DNA of 11,997 bases from Desulfotomaculaceae bacterium (GTDB lineage Bacteria > Bacillota > Desulfotomaculia > Desulfotomaculales > Pelotomaculaceae), in assembly GCA_028704035.1 (NCBI GenBank), contig JAQVLS010000030.1, positions 1 through 11,997 on the forward strand. Direction: 5' to 3'. The notes below the pieces were generated by a model that saw nothing but the letters and a program-made list of their open reading frames with translations, made no database searches and had not been told where the DNA came from. The translations under genes and the position numbers were made by a program. Within the stretch, counting starts at the first letter, position 1, and each line of letters opens with the position of its first letter. Shown here one piece after another: positions 5,890 through 11,997 of the stretch.

Positions 5890-6870
5890 CAAATAAGTCA
5901 CACTGGCAAATGCGGCTGTGATTGGTAATGTGATCACCCAGGCCACGAGCATCTGCTGGGCCGTAGACCACCGCACAGAAGAAAAACGCCTGGCCGAGCC
6001 TACCCCCATTATAGATGATGATATAACGTGGGTAGTGCTGACCGGCAGTCTGAACAGGGTAGCCAGAATAATAATAGTTGCCGATGAAACATCTGCGGCA
6101 AAACCACTGGCCGGTTCCAGTTTAATAATCCTGGTGCCGATGGTCTTAATGATCCGCCACCCGCCCACAGAAGTGCCAAGAGCCATGGCCAGGGCACAAG
6201 AGAATTTTACCCAGTTTGGCACGTCCAGGGTGGGTTGAAAGCTACCCGCTACTAGTGCGAAAGTGATAATGCCCATGGATTTTTGAGCGTCGTTGGTACC
6301 GTGGCTGAATGCCTGCCAGGCGGCAGTAAAAATTTGCAGGACGCGAAAATTCCTGTTTACCTTACCTGGGTTACTGTTTTTAAAGATTATTCTAATCAGG
6401 TTCATAATTATATAACCGATAGCAAAGGCAATCAGCGGGGAAAAAATAAGGGCTTCAAGAATTGTAATGAAACCGGCATAGTTAACCGCCAGGAAACCCT
6501 CCGCTGTGATTACCGCGCCGGTTAAAGAACCGATCAGGGCATGAGAAGAACTGCTGGGTATGCCGAAATACCAGGTAATCAGGTTCCAGGAGATAGCTGC
6601 TATCAGTGCAGCCCCTACTATGGTAATGCCGTTGTCAAGCACCAACGGGTCTGCTATTTGCCCGCCGATTGTTTGTGCCACCCCGGTAAAGGTCAACGCG
6701 CCGAGGAGGTTCATAAGCGCGGAAAAAAGAATAGCTACCCGGGGAGGCAAGGCCTTAGTGGAGATTGAGGTGGCTATTGTGTTTGCTGTGTCGTGAAAAC
6801 CATTTATAAAGTCAAAACAAAGCGCCAGAAAAACAATAATGGAAATATGGACCATTACAGGATCAAACAT
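5869..6870 (-). CDS. pit: Pit-family inorganic phosphate permease
   Basis: 333-residue integral membrane protein of the PiT family (PF01384), a low-affinity transporter that in bacteria usually takes up metal-phosphate with protons. Both inverted-repeat signatures are present: FINGFHDTANTIATS (21-35) and FSHGTNDAQKSMGII (188-202), plus GIPSSSSHALIG (103-114) and PVSTTHV (276-282). About ten hydrophobic segments are visible. ATG 6870 has AGAGGAG upstream. It is the second gene of an operon with the DUF47 gene, 101 bases apart; that gap contains two hairpins. Short for the family (E. coli PitA is about 500) but typical of the compact Gram-positive form paired with DUF47. The 3' end overlaps the opposing gamma-carbonic anhydrase gene by 21 bases and no terminator is seen between them. 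Confidence 0.94.
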   Translation of the reverse strand: MFDPVMVHISIIVFLALCFDFINGFHDTANTIATSISTKALPPRVAILFSALMNLLGALTFTGVAQTIGGQIADPLVLDNGITIVGAALIAAISWNLITWYFGIPSSSSHALIGSLTGAVITAEGFLAVNYAGFITILEALIFSPLIAFAIGYIIMNLIRIIFKNSNPGKVNRNFRVLQIFTAAWQAFSHGTNDAQKSMGIITFALVAGSFQPTLDVPNWVKFSCALAMALGTSVGGWRIIKTIGTRIIKLEPASGFAADVSSATIIILATLFRLPVSTTHVISSSIMGVGSARRFSSVRWSTAQQMLVAWVITLPITAAFASVTYLLISIFF

Positions 6871-6888
6871 TTTAACTCCTCTTATTGG

Positions 6889-6904
6889 GCGGGATTCATC
6901 CCGC
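6889..6904 (-). promoter_or_regulatory. Short GC-rich hairpin upstream of the pit ribosome site
   Basis: GCGGGAT (6889-6895) and ATCCCGC (6898-6904) form an exact 7-bp stem with a 2-base loop, ending 6 or so bases before the AGAGGAG of pit. The very small loop means the real RNA hairpin would open one more pair. It may tune pit translation relative to DUF47. No T run follows. Confidence 0.35.
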
Positions 6905-6913
6905 TATTCCAAT

Positions 6914-6966
6914 CGGGGACATACCTCCTGCTACAAAGGAATACCCGAACAGGAGGTGTGTCCCCG
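6914..6966. repeat. 53-bp palindromic element (REP/MITE-like) between DUF47 and pit
   Basis: Arms 6914-6930 and 6950-6966 (CGGGGACAyACCTCCTG and its inverse) are 17 bp long with one mismatch, around a 19-base loop. It starts five bases after the DUF47 stop. Part of its edge recurs at 8651-8668. Such GGGGACA-edged palindromes resemble REP-type elements mobilised by Y1 transposases, but no transposase is in the window. The arms also contain AGGAGGTG and CACCTCCT, so the transcript holds a paired Shine-Dalgarno-like sequence. Confidence 0.55.
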
Positions 6967-6971
6967 TTCCG

Positions 6972-7586
6972 CTAAGAATTACGCATGATGATGCCTTCCA
7001 GTATGTTCGCGACGTCTTCACACGCATCCGATACTTCTTCCATCATGGAATAGATTTCTTTTCTTTTGATGATTTCAATCGGGTCGGTAAAATTGGAGAA
7101 CAGTGTTTTCAGGCTGTCTCTGAGGAGGTCGTCGGCTACATTTTCCAGGTCATTGATTTTATGCGTGTGGCGGGGCATCTCTTTTAATTTCTTATTCGCC
7201 AGACAATTTATCGCGTAGGCTATTTCCTGGGTGCACATTTCAATGTTTCTAGCAAAAAGTTTCATAAAGTCATCGGCTTCAGTTACGCTAAAGAGGTCAA
7301 AACTCCAAGCGCAAGCTTCCAGCAGATCAAGCACATCGTCAAGTTTTATTGTGAGGTCGAGGATATCCTCGCGGTCTAAAGGCGTGATAAAAGTATTGTT
7401 AAGGGCTTTGATTATTTCATGGGTGTACTGGTCTCCCTTCGATTCAATAGACTTTATCCGAATGGCAAATTTTTCAGCGTCTTCAAGGTTATTAAGCTCT
7501 TCCCGAAAAATCTTGGAGGCTGTCATTATGTTTTCGACCACTGCAACGAAATATTCAAAAAAAGGGTCTCTTTTTCTATGTAACAT
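6972..7586 (-). CDS. DUF47/PhoU-like Pit accessory protein
   Basis: 204-residue, almost entirely helical cytoplasmic protein of the DUF47 (PhoU_div, PF01865) family, which is usually encoded next to pit and thought to regulate or assist it. Features: KRDPFFEYFVAVVENI at the N terminus, an acidic EDAEKFAIRIKSIESKGDQ helix, THEIIKALNNTFITPLDREDI, and the C-terminal KEIYSMMEEVSDACEDVANILE, the last matching the metal-binding E/D-rich PhoU helix. Family length is about 205-210, so complete. ATG 7586 follows GAGGTG. It is the first gene of the operon with pit, 101 bases apart, and lies downstream of PhoP-like boxes. Confidence 0.92.
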   Translation of the reverse strand: MLHRKRDPFFEYFVAVVENIMTASKIFREELNNLEDAEKFAIRIKSIESKGDQYTHEIIKALNNTFITPLDREDILDLTIKLDDVLDLLEACAWSFDLFSVTEADDFMKLFARNIEMCTQEIAYAINCLANKKLKEMPRHTHKINDLENVADDLLRDSLKTLFSNFTDPIEIIKRKEIYSMMEEVSDACEDVANILEGIIMRNS

Positions 7587-7669
7587 AGTTTCACCTCGAA
7601 AATTTAGTTTTATATTAGATTTTTCCGACCTGCGGGTTTATTCTTTCATTTTGTACATATTCCCCTGAT

Positions 7670-7678
7670 ATCTTACCA
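7670..7678 (-). promoter_or_regulatory. Extended -10 element for the DUF47-pit operon
   Basis: Minus-strand TGGTAAGAT: TAAGAT (7670-7675, four of six) with TGn at 7676-7678. The -35 position (about 7693-7698) is not consensus but overlaps the first TTAACA of the Pho box, as expected for an activator-dependent promoter. The leader would be about 75 bases. Confidence 0.45.
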
Positions 7679-7695
7679 TACCACGCTTTTATTAA

Positions 7696-7742
7696 TGTTA
7701 AATTCGTGTTAAGAAAATCTGCATATGTTAAATTTGTATTAA
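7696..7742 (-). promoter_or_regulatory. PhoP (Pho box) direct repeats upstream of DUF47-pit
   Basis: On the minus strand there are TTAACA at 7696-7701 and 7707-7712, TTAACA at 7726-7731 and TTAATA at 7737-7742. Within each pair the repeats are exactly 11 bp apart, the period and sequence known for Bacillus PhoP (TT(A/T)ACA, 5-base gaps). A weaker fifth match (TTAAAT, 7748-7753) keeps the 11-bp phase. The pairs are 19 bp apart, so they would be two dimer sites. The first repeat begins about 18 bases upstream of the -10, the usual activating position. PhoP and PhoR are not in the window. Confidence 0.65.
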
Positions 7743-7770
7743 GATTTATTTAATTCGCGCTATATTAATA

Positions 7771-8005
7771 TTGAGGACTCGGATGAACATGCCCATAGAC
7801 TTCTGATGCACACGCCAGGCGGGCTTGTCCTCTTCTTTCCGGCAAGATGGAAGAATCGCGGGCAAAGGAACTGGCTCCTGCGGATACTGGACTGGCGACT
7901 ATCCTATAGACAGCAGCCCGCACGGCGCAGGCCGTCAGTTCAGTTTATCCCGCTACCGTATGGGAGAAGAAAGGAAGAAAAATAGAATAATGAGGGAATA
8001 GTGTT
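7771..8005. other. GC-rich, stem-rich island without a convincing gene
   Basis: This stretch sits in AT-rich DNA between DUF47 and mgtC. Stems visible on either strand: GAGGAC 7773-7778 with GTCCTC 7827-7832; GCGGGC 7858-7863 with GCCCGC 7916-7921, enclosing GGATA 7882-7886 with TATCC 7900-7904; ACGGC 7922-7926 with GCCGT 7931-7935 around a GCAG loop; TCCC 7948-7951 with GGGA 7962-7965. An open frame of 59 codons exists at 7806-7985 (plus) but has no ribosome site and an arginine-rich product unlike anything I know. A structured RNA or a gene remnant are both possible. I could not match it to a known riboswitch. Confidence 0.35.
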
Positions 8006-8024
8006 ATAGAATGACGCAGGCAAT

Positions 8025-8519
8025 TCAATGATTTGTTTCATGGCCGTCATCATGAGCATAATGATCCTCAGCCATATTTTCAAGGCCTATTTTTTTAAAG
8101 ATAAGGTTTAACCACAGGGCAATAAATCCTAAAATACCTGCGATAAATACAGTAAAATACATACCTGCCCCTATTCCTGTTCCCAAACCGGCTGTAAGCC
8201 AGATACTGGCAGCGGTGGTCAACCCGCTTAGATGGTTTTTATCCCTGAAGATTAGTCCGCCCCCGATAAAACCAACCCCTGTCACAATTTGGGCCGCGAT
8301 CCTGGCTGGATCCATATTGGTCCGGTAGTATGGCGGGCCGCTTAGCTCCTGAAAACCATAAACACCTATAATTGTAAAGAGGGCAGCGCCGAGTCCCACC
8401 AGGGCATGAGTCCGCAGCCCGGCCGGTTTATGCTTGAACTTTCTTTCGGTGCCGATAATGGCGCCTATTAAAAATGCAAGAAAAAGTCTTAATGCTATTT
8501 CTTTTTCATCAATGGGCAG
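8025..8519 (-). CDS. mgtC: MgtC/SapB family membrane protein, probable CTG start
   Basis: MgtC/SapB-type inner-membrane protein, 164 residues if started at CTG 8519. The conserved first segment (ALRLFLAFLIGAIIGTERKF) and KPAGLRTHALVGLG are encoded upstream of the first possible GTG (8399), so that GTG cannot be the real start. No ATG, GTG or TTG exists between it and the in-frame TAA upstream. AAAGGGGG at 8528-8535 is 8 bases before CTG 8519; in-frame ATT (8525) and ATA (8522) are closer than ideal. Later motifs are DPARIAAQIVTGVGFIGGG, LSGLTTAASIW and GTGIGAGMY, with about four to five membrane segments. The C-terminal tail is rich in His and Asp (HYAHDDGHETNH). In the family MgtC links to magnesium limitation, phosphate and ATP homeostasis; which applies here is unknown. 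Confidence 0.88.
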   Translation of the reverse strand: MPIDEKEIALRLFLAFLIGAIIGTERKFKHKPAGLRTHALVGLGAALFTIIGVYGFQELSGPPYYRTNMDPARIAAQIVTGVGFIGGGLIFRDKNHLSGLTTAASIWLTAGLGTGIGAGMYFTVFIAGILGFIALWLNLIFKKIGLENMAEDHYAHDDGHETNH

Positions 8520-8548
8520 TATAATATCCCCCTTTAATTTTTATCTAT

Positions 8549-8557
8549 AATATAACA
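8549..8557 (-). promoter_or_regulatory. Candidate extended -10 promoter of mgtC
   Basis: Minus-strand TGTTATATT: TATATT (8549-8554, five of six) with TGn at 8555-8557. No good -35 is seen at 16-18 bp. It would give a leader of about 20-25 bases, ending in the AAAGGGGG ribosome site, too short for a riboswitch of the M-box type. Confidence 0.4.
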
Positions 8558-8650
8558 TATTAACTTTTTTATATGGTTATACGATCAAAAAATTACAATG
8601 TGCACTTGTGTTAATCTGAAGCAACTTATAATAAACAGTAAATTAGCCGG

Positions 8651-8668
8651 TTAGCGGAAAGGGGACAC
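8651..8668 (+). repeat. Partial copy of the GGGGACAC element edge
   Basis: TTAGCGGAAAGGGGACAC matches, at 17 of 18 positions, the minus-strand sequence at the DUF47 end and palindrome edge (about 6958-6975, TTAGCGGAACGGGGACAC). Only the edge is shared; the matching CACCTCCTG arm is missing here. It may be a decayed or solo end of the same small element. Confidence 0.4.
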
Positions 8669-8688
8669 GAATGGGGATGCACATACAT

Positions 8689-8720
8689 AACAGGATGCCC
8701 CTTAAGGGACATCCTGTTTT
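8689..8720. terminator. Long hairpin after the spore-protein gene, probable terminator
   Basis: AACAGGATG (8689-8697) pairs with CATCCTGTT (8710-8718); an inner CCC/GGG with loop TTAA extends the stem to 12 pairs with one C-A mismatch. It begins 6 bases beyond the stop of the minus-strand spore gene, so it is placed as that gene's terminator. The T run (8717-8720) however follows the plus strand, and the minus strand lacks one, so strength and direction are uncertain. Confidence 0.5.
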
Positions 8721-8723
8721 GGC

Positions 8724-8909
8724 TTACCGCCCGCCGGCCATGGACCTTTCGGCTCTTTCGATGGCTAACCGGACAAGGTTACCGCAGTCCCTTGACGGGA
8801 CATTGCCGAAGTAACCTCCGTCCCTGCGCACCACGTCGCCTACACCAAGTTCATCGGCTAATTCGTACTTCAGCCTTTCGGACATAATTCCTCTACGACT
8901 TCTGCTCAT
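8724..8909 (-). CDS. sspF: Small acid-soluble spore protein, SspF-like alpha/beta type
   Basis: 61 residues, full length for Bacillus SspF. The sequence MSRSRRGIMSERLKYELADE, then LGVGDVV, then PSRDCGNLVRLAIERAE, matches the SspF pattern (RRRG.MS..LKYE.A..LG, SRD.GN.V..AIE.AE). These proteins coat and protect DNA in the forespore. The start ATG 8909 has AAGGGGG about 8 bases upstream. In sporulating bacteria such genes are usually read by the forespore sigma factor; the upstream TATAATA near 8960 is only a weak match to such a -10. It stands alone, between mgtC and the adaptor gene. The Cys in SRDCGN is unusual compared with the common Ala. Confidence 0.9.
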   Translation of the reverse strand: MSRSRRGIMSERLKYELADELGVGDVVRRDGGYFGNVPSRDCGNLVRLAIERAERSMAGGR

Positions 8910-9023
8910 TAGCCAACCCCCTTATTTGTGGGACGGCAGCCGGTATTATTATTTGTTAAAGAACGTTATTATAAACCTGAGAATTTAAGGGTATAACATA
9001 AAAGTATATAACCCTCCTATAAT

Positions 9024-10187
9024 TTAATTAGCTGCTTTAATCCTTGTTTTTTCAGTCAGGTTCAGGCTGCCGTCACGAATAACCAGCTCGTCCGTTGTAA
9101 GGCCGCCGGCAATTTCTATATTTTCCTGGTCGCTGATGCCGGTTTTCACCGGACGGTGTTGGATGTGTTTATTGACCACTACCATTACTTCTTTTTGTCC
9201 ATCCGCCCTGGTGCGTACAGCTTCCCTGGGGAGTACCAGGACATCCTGCCTGGTCATGGTTTCTATAGACACACGCACCTCAAAGCCGGGTTTTAGGTTG
9301 GCCGGATCCGGCAGGCTGATAATTATCGGCACGCGGCGCTGGATGACACCGAGGGCCGAGGTTTTTTCTTCAGCCTGCGGGTAGATTTTTTTTACTTCAC
9401 CCGCCAGTGATTGCTGGCCCAATACCGGGGCTGTTATAGTAACTTTTTGACCGATTTTGATATCTGCCAGATCGTCGCTTAAAATATCAGCTTTAACCTC
9501 AAGCTGATCCGGCGCCGCCACATTGACCAGCAGGGCGCCGGGGTTGACTACCTGCTCCTGTTTGACAGGCAGCGTAAGCACAATCCCGTTAGCAGGGCTT
9601 TTAATTACCAGCTGCCCCTCCTTGGCGCTGAGCTGCTGCAGCGAGTTGTTCAGACCTGTCCCCTGGGCCAGGGCGCCTTCCAGGGTAGAATTTTGCTCAT
9701 TTATATTCTGCCGGGCAGTATCAACTCTCAGCCCGGCCTGGTCAAGTTCTACCTGGCCGACTGCTCCTGCCTGAAATAATGCCTCTTTGCGGGCCAGGTT
9801 TTCCTGGGCGTCCTTAAGTTCCAGTTGGAGGCGTTCCAGGGCGGCACGGGCGCCGGTGGCGGCAGCCTCTGCCTGGGATATCCGGGAGTTTACGTCACTG
9901 ATCTGGAGCGCCAGATCGAGGTTCTCCAATACTGCCAGGGTTTGGCCTTTTCCCACGGTCTGGCCTGTTTCCACCGGCACTTCCACCACCCTGGCGCTCT
10001 GCGTAGCGTGTATATCGTAATTTATGGCAGCCTGCACATAGCCTGTATCAACCACCGAACGGATGATGCTGCCCTGCCGCGCCTGAACTGTCTCCACTTC
10101 TTTGCCGCTGCCGGTATAGGACCAGGCGGCTAGCGCCAGCGTGGCCAGTACTGTCGTAACTACGTAAAATATTTTTTTCCGTTTCAA
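9024..10187 (-). CDS. HlyD/MacA-like membrane-fusion adaptor of an ABC exporter
   Basis: 387-residue adaptor protein with an N-terminal membrane anchor (KIFYVVTTVLATLALAAWSY, about 5-24) and the rest outside the membrane. Order: first half of the lipoyl-like domain (STATQSARVVEVPVETGQTVGKG region, about 58-84), an alanine/glutamine-rich coiled coil (about 92-205), the second lipoyl half (LVIKSPANGIVLTLPVKQEQ, starting near 206), then beta-barrel (about 240-320) and a C-terminal membrane-proximal domain with VLPREAVR. The start is TTG 10187: SD AGGGAGGT ends 10 bases before it and overlaps the stop of the permease gene; the gap is 15 bases. In Gram-positive bacteria these adaptors work with an ABC permease of MacB/FtsX type without an outer-membrane channel. 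Substrate unknown; export of peptides, lipids or drugs is typical. Confidence 0.9.
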   Translation of the reverse strand: MKRKKIFYVVTTVLATLALAAWSYTGSGKEVETVQARQGSIIRSVVDTGYVQAAINYDIHATQSARVVEVPVETGQTVGKGQTLAVLENLDLALQISDVNSRISQAEAAATGARAALERLQLELKDAQENLARKEALFQAGAVGQVELDQAGLRVDTARQNINEQNSTLEGALAQGTGLNNSLQQLSAKEGQLVIKSPANGIVLTLPVKQEQVVNPGALLVNVAAPDQLEVKADILSDDLADIKIGQKVTITAPVLGQQSLAGEVKKIYPQAEEKTSALGVIQRRVPIIISLPDPANLKPGFEVRVSIETMTRQDVLVLPREAVRTRADGQKEVMVVVNKHIQHRPVKTGISDQENIEIAGGLTTDELVIRDGSLNLTEKTRIKAAN

Positions 10188-10202
10188 AAATTTTATACCT
10201 CC

Positions 10203-11997
10203 CTAATCCCTGGTCTTTAATACCTCCACCAGATCCAGTGTTTTCACACCTCTGACCGCCAGCCGGTAGGCGGCCATAATGAAGAGGACCCCGCCCAAAG
10301 CCGACAGAACGTATGTAAGTGGGAAAATCACAATTTTAAAAGAATAAGTGCTGTATACATCAGACGATGTCATCATAGCATTAATATAGGCGCCGGCCAG
10401 GTAACGACCGAATGGAAGGCCCAGGGCCACTCCTAGAAGGGTCTGCAGCAGGTTTTCTTTCAGCAGTAGACCGGAGACTTCCTGAAAGGTAAAGCCGATT
10501 ACCCGCAGGGAAGCCAGTTCTCTTTTTCGTTCAGCAAAACTAATCACCGAGGCGTTATATACGATTGCAAAACCAAGTACCAAGGCGAAGGCGACCATTA
10601 CAAAAATAAAATAATACATGAAGCCTAACTGCGCGGTAAAGCTCTCCATTACCGCGCGCTGGCTGTGTATGGAGGAAACGCCGGTCATATCGTTCAGCTT
10701 ATCCTCCACCAACCGCTCCAACCCCGCGTCGACCTTAAGCATGGCGCCGGAGATCAGCTGGTCTTCCTGCATGATCCGGTTGGCCTGCTGCAGGGACAGG
10801 TAAGAGGCGCCGCCTATGAACCGCTCGTGCAGGCCCATTATTTTTATCCTGCTGTTCCGGGTGGGGCCCTGGGGTAAGAGGGTCTCTACCTGGACCTCGT
10901 CACCCACACTCACCTGCAGTTTTTTAGCCGTGCTGCTGCTGATCAGCAGGCCTTCGTCCGGCAGGTCTAGAGAGCTTCCGTCGGTGCTTGACAGTGCCTG
11001 CATGCCCGGGCTGGGGCGTAGGCCCGTCAGCAGCTCGTCCTGTGAGCGGCCCGCATAGTGTATCCTAACAGGTATCTCTAGGACAGGCTCGGCTTTTGTC
11101 ACTCCTTCCAGACGAGAAATGGACAGCAGTTCGCTTTCTTTAACCGGTTCTGTGAAACGTACAAAAAAATTATATTTCTGCGAGAAATATTCGTCAATCA
11201 TGACGTTTACGGTATCCTGGTAGAAGAACGACACTACCAGCATGCCCGTGGCGAAAACCACGCCCAGCATGGTTACCACGGTGCGGAAACGGTTGCGGAA
11301 GATGGTCCGCAAACCCATCTTCCAGGTGGCGGACAGCCTGTGCCAGAACCAGCTCCAGTTCTCCAGGAATATGTTCCCGGCTATTTTTGGGGTTTCCGCC
11401 CGCATAGATTCTGCAGGTTGTATAGTCATTACGCCGCGGGACGCGGTCAGACCGGCGGCGGCGCCGACAACGATACTGAGGATGAAACCATATAACAAAG
11501 CCTGGGAGTTGACGCCGCTGATTACCTCGGGCAGGTTGAAAAACATGGCATAAACTCTGGAAAGGGACGAAGCCAGGAGAACTCCGGCCAGTGAACCCAA
11601 CGCGGCGCCCAGCAGGCCTACCAGCACGGCATAGCTGGTATAGTGCCAGAGGATTTGCGGGTTGTTGTAGCCAATGGCTTTCATGGTCCCGATTTGTGAG
11701 CGCTGGTTCTTGACCATCCGTCCCAGCATCACAAACTCGATCAATGCGGCGATGCCCAGGAAAATAGAAGGCAGGAAACGGGCCATTATTTTCAGCTGGT
11801 CCATTTCTCCGCCCAGGATGGCGTCGCTCAGCTGATGCCTACGCGGATAGCCGGCCAGGTTGCCATAAGGAGCCAGGATGCTTTCGATCTTTTCCGCTAT
11901 TTCTTTTTCATCAAATCCCGGCGCTATCTTTATTACTACCTGGTTAACCTGCCCGGGAAGGTTCAGGATCTCCTGGGCCTGGTTGTGAGGGACCATA
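10203..11997 (-). CDS. FtsX/MacB-type ABC transporter permease, N terminus outside the window
   Basis: C-terminal 598 codons of a large permease. The frame stays open to the window end; the ATG at 11996 has no ribosome site to judge and probably is internal, because the first visible residues belong to an extracytoplasmic domain and a first membrane segment is missing. Two FtsX units are seen: membrane helices at about 72-95, 120-145 and 165-187 with MVKNQRSQIGTMKAIGY between, then a helix at about 238-258, a large extracytoplasmic domain (260-450), and three helices with ERKRELASLRVIGFTFQEV. Membership in the DUF of large FtsX permeases (around 780 residues) fits. Co-transcribed with the adaptor downstream; an ABC ATPase gene should lie upstream, off the window. 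Such systems act by mechanotransmission rather than classic transport in several known cases. Confidence 0.9.
   Translation of the reverse strand, partial: MVPHNQAQEILNLPGQVNQVVIKIAPGFDEKEIAEKIESILAPYGNLAGYPRRHQLSDAILGGEMDQLKIMARFLPSIFLGIAALIEFVMLGRMVKNQRSQIGTMKAIGYNNPQILWHYTSYAVLVGLLGAALGSLAGVLLASSLSRVYAMFFNLPEVISGVNSQALLYGFILSIVVGAAAGLTASRGVMTIQPAESMRAETPKIAGNIFLENWSWFWHRLSATWKMGLRTIFRNRFRTVVTMLGVVFATGMLVVSFFYQDTVNVMIDEYFSQKYNFFVRFTEPVKESELLSISRLEGVTKAEPVLEIPVRIHYAGRSQDELLTGLRPSPGMQALSSTDGSSLDLPDEGLLISSSTAKKLQVSVGDEVQVETLLPQGPTRNSRIKIMGLHERFIGGASYLSLQQANRIMQEDQLISGAMLKVDAGLERLVEDKLNDMTGVSSIHSQRAVMESFTAQLGFMYYFIFVMVAFALVLGFAIVYNASVISFAERKRELASLRVIGFTFQEVSGLLLKENLLQTLLGVALGLPFGRYLAGAYINAMMTSSDVYSTYSFKIVIFPLTYVLSALGGVLFIMAAYRLAVRGVKTLDLVEVLKTRD

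Noticed and set aside
7840..7980. FMN or M-box riboswitch reading, from ATGGGAGAAG near 7961 and GGCTCCTG near 7873.
   Set aside because: The remaining conserved cores of both classes are absent and no suitable gene lies downstream on the plus strand.
7806..7985. 59-codon plus-strand frame starting MHTPGGLVLF.
   Set aside because: No ribosome binding site, arginine-rich composition typical of GC-rich non-coding DNA, and it covers the stem-rich island. Kept only as a note in the island entry.

Overview
The window looks like chromosome of an endospore-forming, probably anaerobic Gram-positive bacterium. Evidence: an SspF-type small acid-soluble spore protein, strong AGGAGG-type ribosome binding sites, AT-rich intergenic DNA around moderately GC-rich genes, a Bacillus-like Pho box, and TTG/CTG start codons. 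The gene mix (GctA/GctB-type CoA-transferases, gamma-carbonic anhydrase-like protein, Pit plus DUF47) would suit the Desulfotomaculum/Pelotomaculum group, but that placement is an inference.

Layout. (1) 1-3184: two paralogous family I CoA-transferase A subunits face away from each other across a 675-bp AT-rich region full of inverted repeats. The left copy runs off the window. The right copy forms an operon with its B subunit and ends in a strong terminator. (2) 3098-5194: a convergent, translationally overlapping two-component pair, a soluble GAF-domain histidine kinase and a NarL-type response regulator, with its own terminator back-to-back with that of the CoA-transferase operon. (3) 5284-5889: a gamma-carbonic anhydrase-like gene with a good promoter whose -10 lies inside a perfect inverted repeat. 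(4) 5869-7742 (minus): a DUF47 Pit-accessory gene and a Pit phosphate permease gene, preceded by direct repeats that match PhoP boxes. The gap between the two genes holds a 53-bp palindromic element. (5) 7771-8005: a GC-rich island with many short stems and no convincing gene. (6) 8025-8519 (minus): MgtC/SapB, with no ATG, GTG or TTG codon available for its conserved N terminus, so probably started at CTG. (7) 8724-8909 (minus): the spore protein. (8) 9024-11997 (minus): an HlyD/MacA-like adaptor and the C-terminal three quarters or so of an FtsX-type ABC permease, an export system whose ATPase is not in the window.

How it fits together: several small independent transcription units rather than one pathway. 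The clearest regulatory reading is phosphate control of DUF47-pit. The CoA-transferases probably move CoA between organic acids in acid catabolism, with substrate unknown. The two-component pair beside them could control them, but no site in the sequence proves this. I see no tRNA, rRNA, CRISPR array, transposase gene, integrase or phage gene. No clearly new multi-gene system is visible; the most unusual signals are non-coding or concern start codons.
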